NCBI GenBank assembly: GCA_041483175.1
Contig: JBGPFD010000097.1
Coordinates: forward strand, 1 to 12,425
Source: Gp7-AA10 sp041483175
Lineage (GTDB): Bacteria; Acidobacteriota; Thermoanaerobaculia; Gp7-AA8
DNA: 12,425 nucleotides
Reading direction: 5' to 3'
Part shown: positions 5,863 to 11,941 of the stretch, one piece after another
Layout: each line of letters starts with the position of its first letter
How positions within the stretch are numbered: the stretch's first letter is position 1
The notes under the pieces: generated by a model
The model's input: only the letters and a program-made list of their open reading frames with translations
The model's database searches: none
Told to the model about the DNA's origin: nothing
Translations under genes and position numbers: made by a program

Positions 5863-6334
5863 ATCGATACCGCACCGAGAGCGTCAGCGCGAAGCGCGCC
5901 ACCGGCTCCGCACCGAGTTTTGACGGAACCGTGGCGGTGACATGCACGGTCGTCTCTTCGCGCTCACCGCTCGTCTTCGCCCGCTGCATCAGCGCGCGAA
6001 TTGCTTCGCCGTCTTCGCAACCGAAGTGCACGTCATCCTCCGCCCGTTTGAAGAACTCCCCTTTCACGTCCTTGAACACAAACGAGACGCGCTCCTTCGA
6101 GCGTCCGATGAGGTTGAAGGCGATCAGGCCGCCGGCGACATCGGCTCCCATGACCAGAACGCCGAGGTACATCGCGTGGATGTCGCGGCGGCGCGTGCGC
6201 CAGTTGAGCGGGATGACGACTTCGCAGCGATCGTCGTTCACCTCGACGATCGAAGGATGGATGAAGTACAGCAGGAAGACGTTGCGCAACGCCCAACCAC
6301 GAACCCACAGCGTTTCGCGCCACAGCCGTTTCAT
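5861..6334 (-). CDS. DUF4442 family protein, hotdog fold (PaaI-thioesterase-like)
   Basis: A 157-residue protein. 'HPSIVEVNDDRCEVVIPLNWRTRRRDIHAMYLGVLVMGADVAGGLIAF' (read in pieces over residues 26-73) is the typical DUF4442 pattern: a first strand pair, an 'N-x-x...iHaMYlG' turn, and the long central hotdog helix. The C-terminal half supplies the remaining strands, including 'VHVTATVP' and 'ARFALTLSVRYR'. Hotdog proteins of this group are assumed to act on acyl-CoA or acyl carrier substrates, but no activity is established for DUF4442. ATG 6334 overlaps the TGA of the upstream dehydrogenase in an ATGA junction, so translation is coupled and the two proteins probably share a pathway, plausibly fatty-acyl or lipid metabolism. 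The frame is open to 6400 but that would overlap the dehydrogenase deeply. Its stop lies in the adjacent repeat. Confidence 0.75.
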   Translation of the reverse strand: MKRLWRETLWVRGWALRNVFLLYFIHPSIVEVNDDRCEVVIPLNWRTRRRDIHAMYLGVLVMGADVAGGLIAFNLIGRSKERVSFVFKDVKGEFFKRAEDDVHFGCEDGEAIRALMQRAKTSGEREETTVHVTATVPSKLGAEPVARFALTLSVRYR

Positions 6335-7098
6335 CGCCGTATTCTCGCCGGGTCGACCGAGCGGCGCGCATATCCGCCGATCATGCGGTCGTACATCCAC
6401 GCCGGCAGCAGCCGGCCGAATCGCGCGGCCACCGACATCGGTCGCGGAAACTCCACCACGCGCGCGCCACGCTCGATCCCGCGAACGATGATCTTCGCCG
6501 CCGCCTCGGCCGTCATCAGAAACGGCATCTTGAACGTGTTTTTCTCGGTCATCGCCGTGGCGATGAATCCCGGATTGACGGTCGTAACCCGAATTCCGAA
6601 CGGCGCCAGCTCCACGCGCGCGGCCTCGAGAAACGCCTGCATGGCCGCCTTGCTCGCCGAATACCCGGCGCTCGTCGGAAGACCGCGCAGGCCGGCGAGC
6701 GAGGCGATCCCCACGAAATGCCCCGAGCGGCGCTCCATCATCGAGGGGATGACGGCGTCGAACAGATGCAGCATGCCGAAGTAGTTGACGCGCATCATCA
6801 ACTCGGCGTCGGCGACCGACTTCGCTGCCCAGGCCGTCACGCCGACGCCGGCGTTGGCAATGGCCACGTCGATCGGCCCGCCGAGCGCATTCTCGGCGCG
6901 TTTGACCGCGTCACTCACGGCGCCGGAGTCGGTGACGTCGCAGCTGATTGCGACCGCATGCGGCAATTCGGCGGCCAGCCGCTGCAGCAGATCCTCGCGC
7001 CGCGCCAGCAGCGCAACCGCATACCCACGCCGCGACAGCTCGCGCGACATCGCCTCGCCGATTCCGCTCGATGCGCCGGTGACGATCGCCCGATTCAT
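6331..7098 (-). CDS. short-chain dehydrogenase/reductase (SDR)
   Basis: A 255-residue classical SDR. The Rossmann cofactor motif 'TGASSGIG' is at residues 7-14, 'CDVTD' at 53-57, 'ANAGVG' at 81-86 and the active-site Asn at 105 ('VNYFG'). The catalytic serine is Ser133 and 'YSASK' supplies Tyr146 and Lys150. 'NPGFIATAM' (175-183) closes the cofactor site. The residues after strand 2, 'ARRED', favour NADP(H), an inference from the basic Arg pair. The C-terminal 40 residues are basic and amphipathic ('RFGRLLPAWMYDRMIGGYARR'), as in lipid- or sterol-acting SDRs that touch membranes; substrate is unknown. ATG 7098 is the first in frame. It is translationally coupled to the downstream DUF4442 gene. 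Confidence 0.92.
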   Translation of the reverse strand: MNRAIVTGASSGIGEAMSRELSRRGYAVALLARREDLLQRLAAELPHAVAISCDVTDSGAVSDAVKRAENALGGPIDVAIANAGVGVTAWAAKSVADAELMMRVNYFGMLHLFDAVIPSMMERRSGHFVGIASLAGLRGLPTSAGYSASKAAMQAFLEAARVELAPFGIRVTTVNPGFIATAMTEKNTFKMPFLMTAEAAAKIIVRGIERGARVVEFPRPMSVAARFGRLLPAWMYDRMIGGYARRSVDPARIRR

Positions 7099-7111
7099 TG
7101 GTTGAGTCTAT

Positions 7112-7221
7112 CCCCTCACTCGGCGCTTCGCGCCACGCTCTCCCCGTTGCACGAGGCGAGGGGCCTCGAGATCCTTCTCCCCGCCGCGCGGGGAGAAGGT
7201 GCCCGAAGGGCGGATGAGGGG
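7112..7221. repeat. dispersed palindromic element between the SDR gene and ligD
   Basis: Terminal inverted arms CCCCTCA (7112-7118) and TGAGGGG (7215-7221) bound a chain of hairpins. These are GGCGC-TTC-GCGCC near 7121-7133, a perfect 10-bp stem CCTTCTCCCC/GGGGAGAAGG with a 7-base loop (7173-7199), and GCCC-GAA-GGGC at 7201-7211. The right side reads like the widespread 'GGTGCCCGAAGGGCGGATGAG' intergenic repeat seen in many proteobacterial and other GC-rich genomes. The strong central stem could end or protect the ligD transcript. Confidence 0.7.
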
Positions 7222-7237
7222 TCGCGGCAGCATTCTG

Positions 7238-9073
7238 CTATTTCAGGCTCGGCAGTTTCACCCGATTCTTGAATACTGCGGCAAAAAGATCTCCCACTTT
7301 CGCCAGCCGATCGGGCATGGAGCGCAGATTGAACTTCTTCGGATCGAGCTTTTTGCCGATTTCCTCCCACTTCAGCGGCGCCGAGACCGGAGCGCCGTCG
7401 ATCCCCCGGAGCGAATACGGAGCGACCATCGTCTTGCCGTAGCCGTTCTGCAGGCAATCGAGATAGAGCCGTCCGCGTCGGCTGGCAATCGAGCGCTCCA
7501 CGGTCATCGACGGCACTCGCGAGGCGATGGCGCCGCTGATTGACCAGGCGAAATCAGCGGCCTCCTCGTGCGTGGTGCCCGCGGCCAGCGGAATGAAGAC
7601 GTGAATCCCGCGCTTGCCGGAAGTCTTCGGCACGCTCGGGAGATCGAGATTCTCGAGCAGACGGCGCACGACCATCGCCGCCTCGATTGCCTGCTCGATC
7701 CCCTTCCCTTTCGCCGGGTCGAGATCGAACACCACCCAGTCGGGTTCTTCGAGACTTCTGGCGCGCGACGACCACATGTGAATGGTCAACACCGACATCT
7801 GGGCCAGCCACCGCAGCGTCTGGCGATTGTCGACCACCAGGTGGCGGACGGTTTTCCGGCTGGCGACGCGAGTCGGGGTGGCGACCGTCGTCAGCCATGA
7901 CGGGCCCTCGCGACCGATGTTCTGGTGGAACCACGATGGGCGGTCGATGCCCTCATTCCAATGCTCGAGCGCCAGCGGCCGGTCGCGCAGCACGGCAAGG
8001 AGCGGCTTGGCCATCGCCTCGTAGTACTTCGCGACATCCTCTTTGGTGATCTTGTCGCGTGGGTAGAGGATTCGACCGGGATGCGTGAGGACGACAGGTG
8101 TTAGACGTTGGGCGTTAGGCGTCAGGTTGCTCCTAACATCGAACGCCCTTTCCATGACCACCTCCTGCGCCGCTTTGTCCTCCCGCAATCCGAGAAACGA
8201 TGGATGCCGTAGTCGCTGATCCGCGGTCCACTCGGTGAAGGCAACCTGCGCGACCAGGCGCGGCCGAACCCAGGTAGCGGCGCGCACGCGTGGCGCATCC
8301 TTCGCCGGCGACGCGGGGATGACGTCCTCCGACAGACCGTTTTTCAGCCAGACGCGCTGCTTCGCCGAAAACCCGGTCCCGACCTTCCCCGCGTAATGAA
8401 ACTCGCCGTCGTCTCCCTTCGCCGCGAGATGCAGCGAGCCGATCTCCTTCGATGAATGCGTGCTCGGATTCCATCCGATGATGGCGAATTCCTGCTGGTT
8501 GAGAGCCTTGATCTTCAGCCAGTCCTTCGAGCGCCGGCCTTCATAGCAGGAGCTGTTTTTCTTGGCGATGATCCCCTCGTAGCCGGCCTTCGCCGCGCGC
8601 TTGAGCGCCTCGTCGCCGGGCGGTGGGAGCTGCTCGACGATGCGGACGCGTGCCGGAGAGCGCCGCAACAGCTTCTGCAACACGGCGCGGCGGCGTTCGT
8701 ACGTCTCGCTCCGCAGATCGCGTCCGTCCAGCCACAGCAGGTCGAAGATGAAGATCAGCTCGCGCTGGCCCTGCTGCAGGAGCTGGAACCGCGGCGCGCC
8801 CTTCTCATCGAGAGCGACGATTTCTCCGTCGAACACCGCCTCCGCCACGCGGATCTTCGAAACCGCCTGCGCGATGGCCGGGAATCGCGTCGCCAGATCG
8901 AGCTCATTGCGGCTCCAGAGGGCGATCTTGCCGCCGACGGTGGCCGCCAGCGCGCGAAAGCCGTCGTATTTCAGCTCGTACGTCCACTGCGATGCCTCCG
9001 CCGGCGGATCGCTGACCAGCGTCGCCAGCATCGGCGGAAAGACCTTGCGCAGCAGTTGCTCCGGCGTGGCCAT
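7238..9073 (-). CDS. ligD: ATP-dependent DNA ligase LigD, ligase-polymerase fusion
   Basis: A 611-residue bacterial end-joining enzyme. The N-terminal ATP ligase domain has motif I 'ELKYDGFR' (33-40; Lys35 takes the AMP), 'FIFDLLWLDG' (108-117), 'YEGIIAKK' (165-172) and 'DWLKIK' (184-189). An OB-fold domain follows to about residue 310. The C-terminal LigD polymerase/primase domain (about 328-605) has 'HPGRILYPRDKITKEDVAKYY', the metal-binding 'VFDLDPAKG' (448-456; two Asp), 'GIHVFIPL' (489-496) and 'YLDCLQNGYGKTMVAPYSLR' (537-556). No 3'-phosphoesterase domain is present. The linker near 314-326 ('SNLTPNAQRLTP') is encoded by a heptanucleotide repeat. LigD normally works with Ku in repair of double-strand breaks; no ku gene is in the window. 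ATG 9073 follows the Walker A minigene by four bases. Confidence 0.96.
   Translation of the reverse strand: MATPEQLLRKVFPPMLATLVSDPPAEASQWTYELKYDGFRALAATVGGKIALWSRNELDLATRFPAIAQAVSKIRVAEAVFDGEIVALDEKGAPRFQLLQQGQRELIFIFDLLWLDGRDLRSETYERRRAVLQKLLRRSPARVRIVEQLPPPGDEALKRAAKAGYEGIIAKKNSSCYEGRRSKDWLKIKALNQQEFAIIGWNPSTHSSKEIGSLHLAAKGDDGEFHYAGKVGTGFSAKQRVWLKNGLSEDVIPASPAKDAPRVRAATWVRPRLVAQVAFTEWTADQRLRHPSFLGLREDKAAQEVVMERAFDVRSNLTPNAQRLTPVVLTHPGRILYPRDKITKEDVAKYYEAMAKPLLAVLRDRPLALEHWNEGIDRPSWFHQNIGREGPSWLTTVATPTRVASRKTVRHLVVDNRQTLRWLAQMSVLTIHMWSSRARSLEEPDWVVFDLDPAKGKGIEQAIEAAMVVRRLLENLDLPSVPKTSGKRGIHVFIPLAAGTTHEEAADFAWSISGAIASRVPSMTVERSIASRRGRLYLDCLQNGYGKTMVAPYSLRGIDGAPVSAPLKWEEIGKKLDPKKFNLRSMPDRLAKVGDLFAAVFKNRVKLPSLK
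8096..8125 (-). repeat. degenerate heptanucleotide repeat inside ligD
   Basis: On the coding strand four consecutive 7-mers fit a CTAACGC consensus: CTGACGC, CTAACGC, CCAACGT and CTAACAC, then a partial CT. Three units make 21 bases, giving a 7-residue protein period (LTPNAQR, then LTP). The repeat encodes the linker between the ligase and polymerase domains. A gain or loss of one unit would shift the frame. Confidence 0.75.
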
Positions 9074-9077
9074 CGTC

Positions 9078-9191
9078 TTACTCGCAGGCGATCACATGTA
9101 CCACGTGGTCGTGCGTCTGCGCGAAATGCGCACAGTAATAAGTCGACTTGCCCGCCCCCTGAAGACCGACGAAGATGATCAGCTCGCGCAC
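9078..9191 (-). pseudogene. N-terminal remnant of a P-loop ATPase/kinase, Walker A intact
   Basis: A 37-codon frame from GTG 9189-9191 to TAA 9078-9080. It begins 'RELIIFVGLQGAGKSTYY', a strand followed by a perfect Walker A (GxxGxGKST), then 'CAHFAQTHDHVVHV'. This matches the first 30-odd residues of small AAA_33/polynucleotide-kinase-like proteins, usually about 150-200 residues and typically opening 'ELvvFvGLQaSGKStFyr..Fa.TH.hvs'. Everything after the P-loop helix is missing and the frame ends in 'ACE', so a frameshift or deletion is likely. The stop is only four bases before the ligD ATG, so reading through it could couple to ligD. The 5' end overlaps the opposite-strand small gene starting at 9175. 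It could be a real leader peptide, but a decayed gene is the simpler reading. Confidence 0.55.
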
Positions 9192-9447
9192 GCCCGTGGC
9201 ACGCTATATCAAGAAATTCACCCACGTCGGCCATTCCCTCGGACCGAGCGAGGAGCGCAGCTTCGCCCTCTGGGTCGGATACGATATCGACGGCGTCTCC
9301 GGCGACCTCGCGCACCTCGGCCTGATCAACGTCGACGGCCGGTCCGACGAAGAGCTGCGCGAACGCGGCGTGACGTCGTTCCTGCACGTCGGATCGGACG
9401 ACGAGGAGCTGCTCCGGAAGCTCGGATTGGATAGGAGAGGCCGATGA
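9175..9447 (+). CDS. small protein of unknown function, first gene of an ATGA-coupled pair
   Basis: Up to 90 residues, no family recognised. The likely core starts 'ARYIKKFTHVGHSLGPSEERSF' and continues with 'ALWVGYDIDG', 'LAHLGLINVDG', 'SDEELRERG' and 'SDDEELLRKLGLDRRG'. It is charged and soluble-looking, with mixed alpha/beta character, an acidic C-terminal half, and no signal peptide or membrane helix. The start is uncertain: ATG 9175 overlaps the opposite-strand Walker A remnant, while GTG 9196 avoids most of that overlap and would give 83 residues. Neither has a clear Shine-Dalgarno. Its TGA overlaps the ATG of the next gene (ATGA at 9444-9447), a strong sign that both are translated and act together. 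A toxin-antitoxin-like pair is conceivable from size and coupling only; nothing in the sequence proves it. Confidence 0.55.
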   Translation: MISSRTPVARYIKKFTHVGHSLGPSEERSFALWVGYDIDGVSGDLAHLGLINVDGRSDEELRERGVTSFLHVGSDDEELLRKLGLDRRGR

Positions 9448-9680
9448 CGTTGGATGAGCTGAAAACGACGGCCGCGGAGGTCGCGCGCGCGTTGAGCGAG
9501 GCGGGGGATGTCGTTGCGCCTGAACTGCGAAAGCGTTTCATCGCCGTCCGCGCGGAGCTGTTGCAACGCGGCGTGTTCGATCCCGTCCTGGTCCGCTTCG
9601 ACAGCGCCACCGTGCCGCGCGCGTCGGTCCGGGAAATCGCCGATCATTTGCGGTCCATCGCCGAGAATCTCTCGTCATAG
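9444..9680 (+). CDS. small helical protein of unknown function, second gene of the coupled pair
   Basis: A 78-residue protein. It is predicted mainly helical from its pattern: 'MTLDELKTTAAEVARALSEAG' followed by 'APELRKRFIAVRAELLQRG'. Then comes a short strand-like stretch 'FDPVLVRFDSATVPRAS' and a final helix 'VREIADHLRSIAENLSS'. It has no cysteines, signal peptide or membrane helix. I recognise no family. AGGAGAGG lies just upstream of the ATG, within the end of the preceding gene, and the ATGA overlap gives translational coupling. The following 138 bases (9681-9818) hold only a perfect GAGGCGCCTC palindrome at 9711-9720 and no recognisable promoter or terminator, so it is unclear whether the rubrerythrin gene downstream is part of the same transcript. 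Confidence 0.65.
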   Translation: MTLDELKTTAAEVARALSEAGDVVAPELRKRFIAVRAELLQRGVFDPVLVRFDSATVPRASVREIADHLRSIAENLSS

Positions 9681-9818
9681 CAGGGCGCCCGAGGCGTTTC
9701 AATACAAGCGGAGGCGCCTCTCTCACCATTCTTTCGTGAGCCGCGTCACCCGATCGGAGTGACTGGCCTCCTTTTCCGCCCAGCCGCTCACCCCCACGAT
9801 GTGCTCCGGAGGCCGGCC

Positions 9819-10403
9819 ATGAAATGGACGTCGCTTCTGTTCCTGACCGCGTTCGCCGCCGCCTCAGCCGCTGCGCAGCGAACGCCAATCCAGATCCAGC
9901 AGGCATTGAACGACGCCGTCACGCGCGAGCGCCAGGCGATCGCGCGGTATGAGGCGTTCGCCGTGACAGCGGAGGCCGAAGGCTACGGCGGCATCGCCAC
10001 CCTCTTCCACGCCGCCTCGTCATCGGAGGCGGTTCACCTGCGGCGGTTCACCGCGCTGATGGATGCGCGCGGCCTCGCTCCGCCGATCGAGCAGGCGCGG
10101 CCCGTAAAGGCCGGTTCGACCCGCGACAATCTTAACGAAGCCGTCCTGGCCGAAATCGCGGAACGCGATGGTGCGTATCGGGAAGGGATCCAGGCGTGCA
10201 CCTCCAATCACGATGCGGAGGCGGCGAAGGTCTTCGACGAAACGCGCGACGTGGAAGTCGAACACGCGAACCTCTGCGCGGAGGCGGGGCGCAAGCTGGA
10301 GCAGATGAAGGACGCGAAACAGTATGCCGTCTGCGAGCATTGCGGCTACACCACCAACCTGCGGCTGGGATTCTGTCCGTTGTGCCGGCGGCCGATGCGT
10401 TGA
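9819..10403 (+). CDS. exported rubrerythrin (diiron ferritin-like domain plus rubredoxin-like domain)
   Basis: A 194-residue protein. Residues 1-19 are a clear Sec signal peptide ('MKWTSLLFLTAFAAASAAA'), so the protein should be periplasmic or extracytoplasmic. The four-helix diiron domain keeps all ligands expected in rubrerythrin: Glu37 ('RERQAIARYEAFA'), Glu70 and His73 ('SEAVH'), Glu112 and Glu115 ('EIAE'), and Glu146 with His149 ('VEVEH'). The C-terminal iron site has Cys172, Cys175, Cys186 and Cys189 ('CEHCG' and 'CPLC'). Rubrerythrins reduce hydrogen peroxide with electrons passed through the rubredoxin site; most are cytoplasmic, so export is unusual. ATG 9819 is chosen because GGAGG stands six bases upstream and the signal peptide begins there. 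The pepQ-like gene starts 32 bases later and may be co-transcribed. Confidence 0.9.
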   Translation: MKWTSLLFLTAFAAASAAAQRTPIQIQQALNDAVTRERQAIARYEAFAVTAEAEGYGGIATLFHAASSSEAVHLRRFTALMDARGLAPPIEQARPVKAGSTRDNLNEAVLAEIAERDGAYREGIQACTSNHDAEAAKVFDETRDVEVEHANLCAEAGRKLEQMKDAKQYAVCEHCGYTTNLRLGFCPLCRRPMR

Positions 10404-10435
10404 GCGAATGAAATGCGGTGGTATCCTCCGCGGCG

Positions 10436-11755
10436 ATGACCGACCGCCTTGCGGATTTCTATCCGGCGCACCTGCAGACGCTGAAAGAGCGCCACGACCG
10501 TGCGCTGGCCGCCAGCGGCTTCGATCATCTGATCCTCTTCTCCGGCGCGCTGCGCTACGCGTTCCTCGACGACAATTCGTATCCCTTCAGGCCAAATCCG
10601 CACTTCAAGGGCTGGGTCCCGATCCTCGACAACCCGAACTGCTACCTCGTCTACACGCCGGGGCAGAAGCCGCGGCTGATTTTCTTTCAGCCCGCCGACT
10701 ACTGGTACAAACCGGCGGACACGCCGGCCGGCACCTGGGGCCGGCACTTCGACATCAAGATCATCGCCACGCCCGAAGAGGCCAAGAATCACTTTCCCAG
10801 CGGTGGCCGCATCGCCTTCATCGGCGAGCATGAAGGAGAACATCCGGGCGAGCTGAATCCGCCGTCGCTCCTCAATTCCTTGCACTACGCGCGTGCCTGG
10901 AAGACACCGTACGAGATCGAGTGCATGCGACGGGCAAACCGTATCGGCGCGTGCGGTCACCGCGCGGCCGAGCGCGCGTTCCGCGCCGGCGCGTCGGAGT
11001 ACGAAATCCATCTCGAATACCTGAAGGCCGCCAACCATACCGAGGAAGAGCTGCCGTATGGAAACATCATCGCGCTGAACGAGCACGCCTCCGTGCTGCA
11101 CTACTTGAATCACGATCGCGGCCGGATCGACGAATCGCGGCGGCATTCGTTTCTGATCGATGCCGGCGCGGGCGTCAACGGCTACGCCTCCGACATCACG
11201 CGCACGTATTCACAGCGCGACGACGAATTCGCGCAGATGATCGAAGCGCTCCAGGCCGGCCAGCAGGAAATCTGTGCCGCGGTGAAGCCGAAGGTCAGCT
11301 ATCCCGATCTGCACATGCTGGCGCACCGCAAGATTGCGGAGATCCTCCAGCGATTCGACATCACCCGAGACATTGACGCCGACGGAATCGTGCAGAAGCG
11401 CATCAGCAGCGCCTTCTTCCCTCACGGCGTCGGCCACCTCCTCGGGCTGCAGGTGCACGACGTCGGGGGCTTCATGGCCGACGCGACGGGCAAGACTATT
11501 CCGAAACCGGAGGGGCACCCCTATCTTCGAATCACCCGCGCCATCGACACCGACCAGGTCTTCACCATCGAGCCCGGCCTCTACTTCATCGACTTACTGC
11601 TCAGCGAATTGAAAAACGGCGAGAACGCGAAGTACATCAACTGGCCGAAGGTCGACGAGTTCCGCAAATTCGGCGGCATCCGCATCGAGGATAACGTGGT
11701 GGTCACCCAGACCGGGCACGAGAACCTGACGCGGGCCGCGTTCGCCGAAACGTAG
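10436..11755 (+). CDS. pepQ: Xaa-Pro dipeptidase (prolidase), M24B family, PepQ type
   Basis: A 439-residue cytoplasmic enzyme that splits dipeptides with C-terminal proline; PepQ-type enzymes can also hydrolyse organophosphate triesters. The N-terminal domain (about 1-155) is PepQ-like ('FYPAHLQTLKERHDRAL', 'FRPNPHFKGWVPILDNPNCYL', 'DYWYKP'). The C-terminal pita-bread domain has the five dinuclear metal ligands: Asp242 ('LIDAGAGVNGYASDITRTY'), Asp253, His334 ('FFPHGVGHLLGLQVHDVGG'), Glu379 ('FTIEPGLYF') and Glu418 ('GIRIEDNVVV'). Length and ligand spacing fit the 443-residue E. coli enzyme. I use ATG 10436, which gives the usual 'MTDRLADFYPAHL' start, rather than GTG 10418. No strong Shine-Dalgarno is visible. 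The gene follows the rubrerythrin gene closely and converges on the glycosylase gene across a duplicated hairpin repeat. Confidence 0.95.
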   Translation: MTDRLADFYPAHLQTLKERHDRALAASGFDHLILFSGALRYAFLDDNSYPFRPNPHFKGWVPILDNPNCYLVYTPGQKPRLIFFQPADYWYKPADTPAGTWGRHFDIKIIATPEEAKNHFPSGGRIAFIGEHEGEHPGELNPPSLLNSLHYARAWKTPYEIECMRRANRIGACGHRAAERAFRAGASEYEIHLEYLKAANHTEEELPYGNIIALNEHASVLHYLNHDRGRIDESRRHSFLIDAGAGVNGYASDITRTYSQRDDEFAQMIEALQAGQQEICAAVKPKVSYPDLHMLAHRKIAEILQRFDITRDIDADGIVQKRISSAFFPHGVGHLLGLQVHDVGGFMADATGKTIPKPEGHPYLRITRAIDTDQVFTIEPGLYFIDLLLSELKNGENAKYINWPKVDEFRKFGGIRIEDNVVVTQTGHENLTRAAFAET

Positions 11756-11758
11756 GAT

Positions 11759-11816
11759 GCGAGCGTAGCGCCGCCTCTCAGGCGGCTTGGCGCCGGCTGA
11801 GAGCCGGCGCTACGTC
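11759..11816. repeat. 58-bp double-hairpin repeat, copy A
   Basis: Two hairpins lie side by side, GCCGCCT-CTC-AGGCGGC and GCCGGCT-GAG-AGCCGGC, bounded by complementary arms GTAGCGCC and GGCGCTAC. It starts three bases after the pepQ-like stop codon, so it may serve as a 3'-end structure for both convergent genes. It differs from copy B by a single base (C here, A in B, in the left arm). Confidence 0.85.
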
Positions 11817-11866
11817 TCGAAACGCAGCGCGCGGACCATGACCTCGAACCACTTTCCGGCGTGGCC
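11810..11866 (-). pseudogene. duplicated, internally deleted C-terminal tail of the uracil-DNA glycosylase gene
   Basis: On the minus strand this reads 'GHAGKWFEVMVRALRFET' followed by TAG at 11810-11812. The intact downstream-facing gene has 'RAGKWFEVIVLPH' and later ends 'WRATFET' followed by TAG. About 24 bases around GKWFEV are identical to 12067-12090, and the last 20 or so bases plus the repeat beyond the stop match 11935-11965. The roughly 100 bases in between, including the HPSG motif, are deleted. It lies exactly between the two copies of the 58-bp repeat. There is no start codon and no function is expected. Confidence 0.8.
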
Positions 11867-11874
11867 GCGGGAAC

Positions 11875-11932
11875 GCGAGCGTAGAGCCGCCTCTCAGGCG
11901 GCTTGGCGCCGGCTGAGAGCCGGCGCTACGTC
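11875..11932. repeat. 58-bp double-hairpin repeat, copy B, with a short third fragment after it
   Basis: 57 of 58 bases are identical to copy A. A fragment of the same repeat (GCCGGCGCTACGTC, 11936-11949) follows directly and contains the stop codon of the glycosylase gene at 11942-11944. Confidence 0.85.
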
Positions 11933-11941
11933 CCGCCGGCG

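Noticed and set aside
8456..9434. Two long + strand frames opposite ligD
   Set aside because: Both lie across the conserved ligase domain in antisense. The second also runs over the 9175 gene in another frame. Neither has domain signatures.
9681..9818. Possible small RNA or regulatory element before the rubrerythrin gene
   Set aside because: Apart from one 10-base palindrome I see no stable structure, T-run or promoter pair.
10418..10435. GTG start six codons before the pepQ ATG
   Set aside because: The extension VSSAAM has no ribosome binding site, and PepQ proteins begin near 'FYPAHL'.
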